From: Serripes groenlandicus
Lineage: Eukaryota; Mollusca; Bivalvia; Cardiida; Cardiidae
DNA length: 64,000 bases
Assembly (NCBI GenBank): GCA_031761405.1
Contig: JASEVX010000008.1
Location: 73,014,723-73,078,722, forward strand
Direction: 5' to 3'
The notes under the pieces were generated by a model. It was not told the DNA's origin. It did not search any database and saw nothing but the letters and a program-made list of their open reading frames with translations. Of the stretch, positions 32,331-42,693 are shown piece by piece. The translations under genes and the position numbers were made by a program. Position 1 is the stretch's first letter; each line of letters opens with the position of its first letter.

Positions 32331-33669
32331 AACAAGAGTTGTCGGAGGACAATATAGCTCGCCTATCAGGGCCATTGTCTATCAGGGCCTACTTCAGAAC
32401 AGTTATAGCATTAGGTAAAGTCGCACAGTATCACCTATTGCAAGATAAAACACCTTTTCAACACTTGGATGCAAATATTAACCAAGTCCATACAGGCCCT
32501 TTTGGGCCTTTTAAATCTGTAAATTTATTTATATACGATAAGCAACAGCATACACAGTGTCTGAGAAAAGGCCTTGCACGCAAAGGTTTGACCAAAATTC
32601 TAAGTCGAAAAAGGGGCACAATTCAGTCAAAATCCATTCCAGAGTTATGGGACTTGACATACAAGGTCCCCTAATGACCCTGAATAAGTGTGTGAAGTTT
32701 GAAAGCAACAGCATACACAGTGTCTGAGAAATGGCCTTGCATGCAAAGGTTTGACCAAATTTCTAAGTCCAAAAAGGGGCACAATTCAGTCAAAATCCGT
32801 TCCAGAGTTATGGGACTTGACATACAAGGTCCCCTAATGATCCTGAATAAGTGTGTGAAGTTTCAAAGCAACAGAATACACAGTGTCTGAGAAAAGGCCT
32901 TGCATGCAAAGGTTTGACCAAAATTCTAAGTCGAAAAAGGGGCACAATTCAGTCAAAATCCATTCCAGAGTTATGGGACTTGACATACAAGGTCCCCTAA
33001 TGACCCTGACTAAGTCTGTGAAGTTTGAAAGCAACAGCATACACAGTGTCTGAGAAAAGGCCTTGCACGCAAAGGTTTGACCAAATTTCTAAGTCCAAAA
33101 AGGGGCACAATTCAGTCAAAATCCATTCCAGAGTTATGGGATTTGACATACAAGGTCCCCTAATGATCCTGAATAAGTGTGTGAAGTTTCAAAGCAACAG
33201 CATACACAGTGTCTGAGAAAAGGCCTTGCACGCAAAGGTTTGACCAAAATTCTAAGTCGAAAAAGGGGCACAATTCAGTCAAAATCCATTCCAGAGTTAT
33301 GGGACTTGACATACAAGGTCCCCTAATGACCCTGAATAAGTGTGTGAAGTTTGAAAGCAACAGCATACACAGTGTCTGAGAAAAGGCCTTGCACGCAAAG
33401 GTTTGACCAAATTTCTAAGTCCAAAAAGGGGCACAATTCAGTCAAAATCCATTGCAGAGTTATGGGACTTGACATACAAGGTCCCCTAATGATCCTGAAT
33501 AAGTGTGTGAAGTTTCAAAGCAACAGCATACACAGTGTCTGAGAAAAGGCCTTGCACGCAAAGGTTTGACCAAGCTGGCAACGAGGACGCCAAAGCCAAC
33601 GCCAACGCCAACGCGGACGCCGGGGTGATAACATAAGCTCCCCTATTTCTTCGAATAGGCGAGCTAAAA
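32331..33669 (+). mobile_element. Pearl/HINE-like element, 163-bp array, M = agctcgcctat
   Basis: Head acaacaagagttgtcggagg, M at 32356-32366. Monomers recur every 163 bp (gcaacagcatacacagtgtc at 32543, 32706 and so on to 33521), alternating two variants. The tract gccaacgccaacgcggacgcc precedes hairpin agctcccctatt / aataggcgagct and AAAAA. Very homogeneous, so recently amplified. Confidence 0.75.
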
Positions 33670-33858
33670 ATTAAAGAGCATACTTTGGCCATAACAAAGG
33701 ATTTATAAGTAATTGACTAGACAATACTAATGTTAATGTCATGTTTCTTGCATTATCAAAACATATTTGGAATTCGTATTGCTGTCGTCTATTATTACGA
33801 ACAGAAAATAATAAAGCAAAGACTTTCAGAAAATCAAGGAATACATTTATAATGAACT

Positions 33859-34020
33859 AGGTTAAAACATGAGGGCCAAGATGATCCTTAATCGATCTCC
33901 TGCATTATGGTAAAGAAGCAAATAGATCAGCCCTTTTCTGATGCCACCTGGCGACTGCCTTTTTCAACCAGTAAATATGACTGGAACAAATTATGTAAGG
34001 GGTCACATTTCTGCTAAACC
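33859..34020 (+). mobile_element. Head fragment of a ctcacc-type element
   Basis: It starts aacatgagggccaagatgat, with cgatctcctg where M is expected, then ctgatgccacctggcgactg as in the 42.7-kb family. It stops at a MITE end near 34017. Confidence 0.4.
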
Positions 34021-34149
34021 CTTTCCCTATTAGAGACAGTTTCTGAGGCCTATGCAACAGACGACTTATGAGAAAGTTATCCTTTTGCCACAATGTTTGA
34101 TAAATAATTATACTTTGAATGAGTGAGTCAATAGCTCATGTATAGGAAT

Positions 34150-34330
34150 TTGGGGTCTTTCATGTTGATACCACTTTTTTCCGGGAAACGACGTTGCTCC
34201 ATTGACGTTACGCCAAGATGAAGTGTAACGGAAATGACGTCACGTCCTTCTTTGGCTACGATACAGTCAAAATTCAGTTTCGGGTGTAGAAGGCTAATGC
34301 TGTTGTTTTCTTGACGAACGGGAAAACATA
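34150..34330. promoter_or_regulatory. CpG-richer patch with a perfect CRE palindrome
   Basis: TGACGTCA at 34235-34242, with nearby acgacgttg, tgacgttacg and ttgacgaacg, in otherwise CpG-poor intron DNA. A ccaaaatggcggcc YY1-like word follows at about 34570. Regulatory role is speculative. Confidence 0.25.
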
Positions 34331-34409
34331 TTTCTTACAGATTTCCATTTATTTTTAACTTTTCGTACAAATGTTAATTCCTACTTAACACAACACTTTA
34401 ATGATCTTA

Positions 34410-34580
34410 AATATCGATTTAAAAAAAAAAGATTAAAAAGACGACAATATTTTTCGATCCGTGTTTTTCTGGTCATTTTATACATACCCAAAATACCGAT
34501 TTAAAAAAAAATGATTAAAAAGCCGACAATAATTTTCAATCTGTGTTTTACGTCTACTTTTTATACATATCCAAAATGGC
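34410..34580. repeat. ~85-bp direct duplication
   Basis: cgatttaaaaaaaaaagatt ... ttttatacatacccaaaata is repeated with small changes to tatacatatccaaaatggcg. Confidence 0.65.
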
Positions 34581-34599
34581 GGCCCCCATGGTTTTTTTC

Positions 34600-35150
34600 C
34601 CAGTTTCATTTCAGAAAGCTTCAAGGGTTATTGAAAAAAAAAAAAATTCATGTTTTTTTTTCGTATTATCTTTGACTCAGACAATTTGAATATCAGTATC
34701 AAAAAGAAATACTAAGATGATATCAAACAGCAATATACAAATCTAATTTTAAAGAGATTTTGTCAGGAACATTTTCTAATGCATAAAATACAATCCGCAT
34801 AAAGTACTATTTCCTCATGAAATAAGTTTTTATTTAGTTTTCTAGTTTCAGAAAACAAACAAACAAGAAGAAAATGAACCACATTCTTTATTCAAAGAGT
34901 AACAAGGTTTTTACTGTAAACTACTGAATATTCGCGAGGACCTATGTTCGATATTTATCATGATTTTGATATTTTGATATTTTAATTTTGAGAATAAGTA
35001 GCAGAAGTTTAAATTTCAATTCCGATCGATATATTTTCGCAAGGTATTAATTTCGCGAGGAGATCAGCTTGCGAATATAAGGGAATATAAAATCCTTACG
35101 TAATTTAGGTAGTTTACAGTAGCTATAATGTAATATAATATCATGTTCTA
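34600..35150. other. AT-rich unique DNA
   Basis: A/T runs only; ctattcgcgagg / cgcgaggagatcagc words near 34930 and 35050 form a weak direct repeat. No gene seen. Confidence 0.5.
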
Positions 35151-35715
35151 CCTCTTGACACTAGCACAGCTTCTTGAAGGGAACAGCACCAGACACAATC
35201 AAGTGGTCACTGCAGTATGTTGGAATGACATGACGCACCAGATTAGATTTTAAGAAAAAAATAAACTATTTCAAGGTCAGAGGTGAAGGTCACAGGGACA
35301 TGAAATTTGCGTCTTGCACATCTACTACTCCTGATTAACATTTATGCCAAGTATCAAGTAAATCAGGTTGAAACTGAAGGAGGAGTACAACAGATTAGAA
35401 TTTAACAAAAATAATTCCTATTTCAAGGTCAGAGGTCAAGGTCACAGGTACATGAAATTTGCGTCTTGCACATCTACTACTCCTGATTAACATTTATGCC
35501 AAGTATCAAGTAAATCAGGTTGAAACTGAAGGGGAGTACAACAGATTAGATTTTAACAAAAAAAAAATCCTATTTCAAGGTCAGAGGTCAAGGTTACAGG
35601 GGCATGAAATTTGTATGTTGCACATCTACTACTCCTGATTAACATTTATGCCAAGTATGAAGTAAATCAGGTTGAAACTGAAGGAGGAGTACAACAGATT
35701 AGATTTTAACAAAAA

Positions 35716-35930
35716 ACAAGAAAATGTGTCCATGGAACACGGATGCCCCGGTTGTTAACTTGATATGTTGATTGTCATTTGTGTGAAGTTTCATAATGAT
35801 AGGACATCAGGTTCACTAAAATCTAACTTGACCAAAAACTTTAACCTGAGCGGGACGGACGAACGGACGGACGGACTAACAGACCGGAAAACTATATGCC
35901 CCTCATACTTTGTATGCCGGGGCATAAAAA
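35716..35930 (+). mobile_element. Nested mini element, M = atgccccgg
   Basis: Head acaagaaaatgtgtccatgg, M at 35743-35751, a short unique interior, the tract gacgaacggacggacggac, then hairpin atgcccct / ccggggcat followed by AAAAA. Inserted in the A-run of a host monomer. Confidence 0.7.
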
Positions 35931-36084
35931 TCCTATTTCAAGGTCAGAGGTCAAGGTCAAGGTCACAGAAACATGAAATTTTTGTGTTGCACATCTACTA
36001 ATCCTGATTAACATTTATGCCAAGTATGAAGTAAATCAGGTTGAAACTGAAGGGGGAGTACAACAGATTAGATTTTAACAAAAA

Positions 36085-37349
36085 ACAAGAGCGCCAAATG
36101 TCACAAAATACGCCTGTGTGGTATAGTGATAATTGTTATGGAGCTGACAAGACCAATTTTAGGTAATTTCTATAATTAAAGGGCGATAACTCTTGATTGA
36201 TTAAAGGGATATGGCTAGTTATCAAACTTGTCTGAGATATTATGCCAATACACATTCTGACACAATTTGGTGATGATTGGACAAAGGTTTCTGAAGTTAT
36301 TGAGCTGACAAGACCACTTTTGGGTAATTTATATAATTAAAGGGCAATAACTCTTGATTGACTAAAGCAATATGGCTAGTTATTTAACTTGTCCGAGATA
36401 TTATCCCAATACACATTCTGACAAAATTTGGTGATGATTGGACAAAGGCTTCTAAAGTTATTGAGCTGACAAGACCAATTTTGGGTAATTTCTATAATTA
36501 AAGGGCGATAACTCTTGATTGACTATAGGGATATGGCTAGTTATTGAACTTGTCCGAGATATTATCCCAATACACATTCTGACAAAATTTGGTGATGATT
36601 GGTCAAAGGCTTCTAAAGTTATTGAGCTGACAAGACCAATTTTGGATAATTTCTATAATTAAAGGGCGATAACTCTTGATTGACTAAAGCGATATGGCTA
36701 GTTATCGAACTTGTCCGAGATATTATCCTAATACACATTCTGACAAAAGTTGGTGATGATTGGACAAAGGCTTCTAAAGTTATTGAGCTGACAAGACCAA
36801 TTTTGGGTAATTTCTATAATTAAAGGGCGATAACTCTTGATTGACTATAGGGATATGGCTAGTTATTGAACTTGTCCGAGATATTATCCCAATACACATT
36901 CTGACAAAATTTGGTGATGATTGGTCAAAGGCTTCTAAACTTATTGAGCTGACAAGACCAATTTTTGATAATTTCTATAATTAAAGGGCGATAACTCTTG
37001 ATTGACTACAGCGATATGGCTAGTTATCGAACTTGTCCGAGATATTATCCTAATACACATTCTGACAAAAGTTGGTGATGATTGGACAAAGGCTTCTTAA
37101 GTTATTGAGCTGACAACACCAATTTTGGGTAATTTCTATAATTAAAGGGCGATAACTCTTGATTGACTAAAGCGATATGGCTAGTTATCGAACTTGTCCG
37201 AGATATTATCCCAATACACATTCTGACAAAAGTTGGTGATGATTGGACAAAGGCTTCTAAAGTTATTGAGCTGGACGCCGCCCGCCCGCCCGTACGCCGC
37301 AGGTAAAACTATAATACGATCCGTTTTTTCAAAACGGGCGTATAAAAAA
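36085..37349 (+). mobile_element. Nested pearl/HINE-like element, 161-bp array, M = atacgcctg
   Basis: Head acaagagcgccaaatgtcac, M in aaaatacgcctg. Seven units of about 161 bp (gagctgacaagaccaattt at 36141, 36302, 36463, 36624, 36785, 36947, 37108). Tract cgcccgcccgcccgtacgcc, hairpin atacgatccgtttt / aaaacgggcgtat, A-run. It sits in the next host A-run after 35716-35930. Confidence 0.73.
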
Positions 37350-37560
37350 TCCTATTTCAAGGTCAGAGGTCAAGGTCACAGGGACATGAAATTTGCATCT
37401 TGCACATCTACTACTCCTGATTAACATTTATGCCAAGTATCAAGTCAATCAGGTAGAAACTGAAGGAGGAGTACAACGGAACAGATTTTGCGGACAGACA
37501 GACCGACCGATGGGGTATAATGATAGACCACAAGGAAGCGATCTCAATGTGCCATCCTGC

Positions 37561-38058
37561 AAAAGTAGGCATCTCAAAATAGAGTTTATTTACCATTGAT
37601 TTTGATACAGGAATTCTTTTATCGAATGACATATAGTATTTATTTTTATACAGGAATTCTGTCCCCAGAAAAATTATTTTTTATGTTTTTTTAGAAATGA
37701 GTGTTTTTGCACATGTTTGTTATCAGGAGTAAAATCATGGGGAATCAGAATTCTCATATTAAACATATCATTTATATGTAACAAAATATGATTAATGAAA
37801 ATTTATGTTTCTTTCATCCAACCTTATTTTGATTAAAGTAGCTGTGTTAACCCTTTCCCACATACAGCAAATCTGCAGCAGACGACCTTGAAAACATATT
37901 ATATTACAGGTAGGTGGTGGCGTTAACATTTCACATTATCCAGGCAACTTTAATCATTCCCTGGGATTAGTTTGTCACTTGGAAATTATGGTTTTTACTC
38001 GTCTCTAGATCTTTCCATAATTCTTCAGTTTATGTAATATTATGTACTAAGTATTTAC
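37561..38058. other. Intron DNA with half a MITE
   Basis: 37851-37900 is a left MITE end (TTAAccctttcccacatacag, ctgcagcagacgaccttgaa). Otherwise nothing. Confidence 0.5.
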
Positions 38059-38165
38059 CTGTATAGTCAAGTTATAAGATGTTGTTGATGCTAACCGAGT
38101 GCTATCAGATACATTGATCTGTCCGTTGCTCGAATCCAGTGAAAATGTAACAGGAGAGTTTCCAG
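38059..38165 (-). CDS. Cadherin exon, LDSSNGQI segment (phase 1 to 0, 107 bp)
   Basis: It encodes GNSPVTFSLDSSNGQINVSD, then RLASTTSYNLTIQ, which is the cadherin F.LD..NG.I.V...L......Y.L.I pattern. The acceptor is tttctag and the donor is GTAAATAC. It completes the middle of the repeat begun at PPVF in the 48313-48440 exon. Phase 0 at the end matches the next exon. Confidence 0.86.
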
Positions 38166-38270
38166 CTAGAAACAAATGATAATAAATATCAATATATACA
38201 TGTAGTTAAAACAAATGTATGTAATATATTGGGAATAATTGACCTTTTATTGGGAATAAAATTTATTGAA

Positions 38271-38448
38271 TTACCCCTTCTCACATATGTACACATTTTG
38301 ACTTCAAAAATATCTTGCTAAACATATGGAAGTTATTTGGCAAATAAATGAAAGTATAATTATTGAAAACATTGCTATCTGCAATTTCTTTTTTGGTTTC
38401 GATGTTATCTAAGGTTGCTCCATGTATCTGCAAGTGGGAAAGGGTTAA
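38271..38448. mobile_element. TTAA MITE, degenerate
   Basis: ttaccccttctcacatatgt to gcaagtgggaaagggTTAA, with ctgcaatttc in the middle. Confidence 0.55.
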
Positions 38449-38580
38449 AAAATGTTTGATCAAACATCTTCAAAGCAGAAGTCACTCAAAATATCACATC
38501 AGGTAAAAAGTTAACCCCTTTCCCACTTGCAAATGCATTCTGATTATTTTCAAATCAGGCCAGTAATTTTGGACACGAAG

Positions 38581-38838
38581 ATTCTTTACCCTTTTCTGAT
38601 GCCATTCCAACCAAAGTTCTATATATGTGCTTAATTTCGTTTAACTACTTTGAAAGAGGAACACTCAAGGAGCATTCCTACCAAGTTAAGTCAAAATTCA
38701 AACAGCCGTTTAGATTGCCATTAGAAGAAAAAATTGAGGACAGACATCCAAGCGACCTGGCAAATGGACATCGAAAGACAGAAATCACAATAGGTCACCG
38801 ACTCACCATGAGCATTTTGTGCTCATGCAAGCTAAAAA
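38581..38838 (+). mobile_element. 3' part of a pearl/HINE-like element
   Basis: One unit resembles the 42694-44751 family (ctgatgcc..aaccaaagttct, gaacactcaaggagcattcc). Then a tail with aatcacaataggtcaccgac and hairpin atgagca-ttt-tgctcat, ending gcaagctaaaaaa. No head. Confidence 0.5.
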
Positions 38839-39067
38839 ATCTCCTAAAAATAAAGTAAAATTATTGAATAAAGTTGAAAACATTGTGGTTAAAGGAGAAA
38901 TTGCTCATGATGAGTAATTTTGCTTTATGCCACAATGTTGTCAAATGTTGCCTGCTACAGTTGCGTCAGAATGTGTCTGCGAGCGCAAAAACCCAATATA
39001 GGTTTGGGAAATCAAATAAAGATTTGGAACATGGAATAGTTCCCTAGTCAAGAGCTCTGCTAATCTA

Positions 39068-39298
39068 TTAACCCCTTTCCACATACAGACGCCATCTGAT
39101 GCATCTACAGTAGATAACTTTTGAAAACATTGTGGCAAAAAGGACATATTGCTCATTATAATGAGCAGTTGATCATTTTTCCCCTTATGTTTCCAACCTT
39201 TTTCAATGATTGTTCTTTCATTTAAAGATAGTTTAAATAAGTTTGACTAAATGTTTCAGTCATCTGCAGTTGATTTGTTGTATGTGGGAAGGGGTTGA
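39068..39298. mobile_element. TTAA MITE, complete but diverged
   Basis: TTAAcccctttccacatacag to tgtgggaaggggTTGA; palindrome tgctcattataatgagca. It lies in the intron next to the 39330-39398 cadherin exon. Confidence 0.75.
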
Positions 39299-39329
39299 AT
39301 AGTGTAAAGTAAGCAGATTCAGTACTCAC

Positions 39330-39398
39330 ATGTTAAACTGTAGGTAACAGTTGATTTTGAATCAGCATCAGTTGCATTTGCATCAAATACTAGGTATC
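39330..39398 (-). CDS. Cadherin exon, ATDAD calcium motif (phase 1 to 1, 69 bp)
   Basis: This short exon encodes YLVFDANATDADSKSTVTYS, which fits the cadherin V..V.A.DADS....V.YS segment that follows the strand-A region in the previous exon. The acceptor is ttttacag and the donor is GTGAGTACT, a strong consensus. Both joins rebuild sense codons (Gly before, Ser after). It is too short for an ORF scan and was found by following phase and domain continuity. Confidence 0.85.
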
Positions 39399-39462
39399 CT
39401 GTAAAATACAATTTATCAACATGTTCACTCATTTTTGATAATGTATTTGCAGCAGATAATTT

Positions 39463-41644
39463 AAACAAGATGACCATGACGGTCCTTTATCGCTCACTTG
39501 ATTTAATCAAACTTAAAAAGTTTTCAGTGTTCTTTCCCCTATATGAGTCTATGAAAAACAAGTGACCCCCGGGTAGGGGTAATTTTTGACCCCAGGGCTA
39601 TAATTTGAACAATCTTGGTAGAGAGGTCCACTAGATGATGCTACATACCAACTATCAAAGGCCAGGGTCCTCTACTTTTAGACAAGAAGATTTTTAAAAA
39701 AAAAATCTCTATGAGTCTATGGAGAACAAGTGACCCCCGGGGAGGGGTCATTTTTGACCCCAGGGCTATAATTTGAACAATCTTTGTAGAGGTCCACTAG
39801 ATGATGCTACATACCAAATATCTTTTAGACAAGCGGCCTTTTAAGTTTTTTCGCTATATGAGTCTATGTAAAAAAAGATCTCTATGAGTCTATGGACAAC
39901 AAGTGACCCCCGGAAAGGGGTCATTTTTGACCCCAGGGCTATAATTTGAACAATCTTTGTAGAGGTCCACTAGATGATGCTACATACCAAATATCTTTTA
40001 GACAAGAGACCTTTTAAGTTTTTTCGCTATATGAGTCTATGTAACACAAGTGACCCCTGGGGAGGGGTCAATTCTGACCCCAGGGCTATAATTTGAACAA
40101 TCTAGGTAGAGGTCCACTAGATGATGCTACATACCAAATATCAAAGGCCTGGGCCTCCCTACTTTGAGACAAGAAGATTTTTAAAGTTTTTCCCCCTATC
40201 TATGTCAAACATGATGCTACATACCAAATATCTTTTAGACAAGAGACCTTTTAAGTTTTTTCGCTATATGAGTCTATGTAACACAAGTGACCCCTGGGAG
40301 GGGTCATTTTTGACCCCAGGGCTATAATTTGAACAATCTTGGTAGAGGTCTACTAGATGATGCTACATGCCAAATATCAAAGGCCTGGGGCCTCTACTTT
40401 TAGACAAGAAGATTTTTAAAGTTTTTCTCTATATGAGTCTATGTAAAACAATAAGACCCCAGGGGAGGGGTCATTTTGACCACAGGGCTATAATTTGAAC
40501 AATCTTGGTAGAGGTCCCCTAGATGATGCTACATACCAAATATCAAAGGGCTGGGCCCTCTACTTTTAGACAAGAAGATTTTTTAAGTTTTTCCCCTATT
40601 TGAGTCTATGTAAAACAATATACCCCAGGGGAGGGGTCATTTTTGACCCTAGGGCTATAATTTGAACAATCTTGGTAGAGGTTGACTATATGATGCTACA
40701 TACCAAATATCAAAGGCCAGGGCCATTTACTTTTAGACAAGAAGATTTTTAAAGTTTTTTCCCTATATGAGTCTATGTAAAACAATAAGACCCCAGGGGA
40801 GGGGTCATTTTGACCACAGGGCTATAATTTGAACAATCTTGGTAGAGGTCCCCTAGATGATGCTACATACCAAATATCAAAGGCCTGGGCCCTCTACTTT
40901 TAGACAAGAAGATTTTTTAAGTTTTTCCCCTATTTGAGTCTATGTAAAACAATATACCCCAGGGGAGGGGTCATTTTTGACCCTAGGGCTATAATTTGAA
41001 CAATCTTGGTAGAGGTTGACTATATGATGCTACATACCAAATATCAAAGGCCAGGGCCATTTACTTTTAGACAAGAAGATTTTTAAAGTTTTTTCCCTAT
41101 ATGAGTCGATGAAAAACAAGTGACCCCCGGGGAGGGGTCATTTTTGACCCCAGGGCTATAATTTGAACAATCTTGATAGAGGTTCACTAGATGATGCTAC
41201 ATACCAAATATCAAAGGCCTGGGCCCTCTACTTTTAGACAAGAAGATTTTTAAAGTTTTTTCCCTATATGAGTCTATGTAAAACAAGTGACCCCCAGGGA
41301 GGGGTCATTTTTGACCCCAGGGCTATAATTTGAACAATCTTGATAGAAGTTCACTAGATGATGCTACATACCAAATATCAAAGGCATGGGCCTTCTACTT
41401 TCAGACAAGAAGATTTTTTAAGTTTTGGTTAATTTCCCCTTTTTTGTTACTGTGGCAACCAAAGTTCTGCATGGAATAGAATTCTTTGAACAAGTTTGAT
41501 AGAGATCCACCCAAGGAACATTCTTGTAAAATTATTTTGAATTTAGTTAATTGGTTTAGGAGGAGAAGTCGTTTGTAGGAGATGTGAACGGACGACGGAC
41601 GGTGAGCGATCACAAAAGCTCACCTTGCACATTGGTGAGCTAAC
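39463..41644 (+). mobile_element. Pearl/HINE-like element, ~165-170 bp array
   Basis: Head aacaagatgaccatgacggt, M cgctcacttg (39491-39500). About twelve units follow (landmarks gacccc..gaggggtca, gatgctacataccaaatatc, tagacaagaagatttttaa). Tail aacggacgacggacggtgag and perfect hairpin agctcacc-ttgcacatt-ggtgagct. Confidence 0.72.
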
Positions 41645-42145
41645 AAGTGACCCCCGGGATTGGGTCATTTTTTACCCAAGGGCTATAATTTTAACAATCT
41701 TGGTAGAGGTCCACTAGATGATGCTACATACCAAATATCAAAGGCCTGGGCCCTCTTCTTTTAGACAAGAAGATTTTTTAAGTTTTTTCCCTATATGAGT
41801 CTATGAAAAACAATTGGCCCCCGGAGAGGGGTCATTTCTGACCCCAGGGCTATAATTTGTTTGAACAATCTTGATAAAGGTTCACTAGATGATGCTACAT
41901 ACCAAATATCAAAGGCATGGGCCTTCTACTTTCAGACAAGAAGATTTTTTAAGTTTTGGTTAATTTCCCCTTTTTTGCTGCTGTGGCAACCAAAGTTCTG
42001 CATGGAATAGAATTCTTTGAACAAGTTTGAAAGAGATCCACCCAAGGAACATTCCTGTAAAATTATTTTGAATTTGGTTAATTGGTTTAGGAGAAGAAGT
42101 CGTTTGTAGGAAAATGTGAGTGGACGGACGACGACGACGAAAGAC
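41645..42145 (+). mobile_element. Adjacent partial copy of the 39463-41644 element
   Basis: Three units and a gagtggacggacgacgacga tract continue directly after the complete tail; no head or hairpin is present. This suggests a tandem or unequal-exchange copy. Confidence 0.55.
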
Positions 42146-42690
42146 CCTTGGTTGCATTATATACAAACAGTATTGTAACAGTTTGGAAAAAAGGAAAATC
42201 AAATTCTTTAAGTTACAAACAAACTGCAGTAATAGTTAATGTAGGTCTTCAATTATTGAAAGCAGTTAACAATAGACAATATTTTAACAAAAGACATCTT
42301 AAGATAGTAATTACTAATAGCATATATAGTAATTATGATTAACACAATCAATAACTGTGAGGAACAGAGAGCATAAAAGCATACAACCTATTGTTATCAT
42401 TTATAGAAAATATCACTTTAAAGTAATTATCACCTTAATTCAATTATGTGATGTGATATTGGACAGGCCCCACAGAAGCGTGTAAAGAGAGGAACTCTCA
42501 TCCATCAGAAAAGACTTCAGTCTCTTTGTTCAGATTATGTAAATGGGAGGACGTCCCTTTAAGGACTTTTTAAACACAATAGGAACTTTTAATAGGCTAA
42601 AATAATTGTTGAAAATGTGGTTACTGTTAAATGTGCTATGAAACAGATGTTATAGTTTAACCCTTTCCAACATACATCAAAGGGTTGTTT
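42146..42690. other. Unique DNA, nothing recognised
   Basis: AT-rich. A MITE left end (TTAAccctttccaacatac) appears at about 42657, just before the next element head. Confidence 0.5.
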
Positions 42691-42693
42691 TGA

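Larger units (their letters stand above)
35157..37560 (+). repeat. ~152-bp tandem array hosting two nested elements
   Basis: Units carry tcaaggtcagaggtcaaggt (35271, 35423, 35575, 35938, 37358) and end in an A-run after agattttaacaaaa. The last unit runs into cggacagacagaccgacc. Head and hairpin are not clear. Units are interrupted at 35716-35930 and 36085-37349. Confidence 0.65.

Noticed and set aside
32529..33692. Repeated 61-68 codon ORFs on both strands
   Set aside because: Shadows of the 163-bp array; they overlap on opposite strands and recur every 326 bp.
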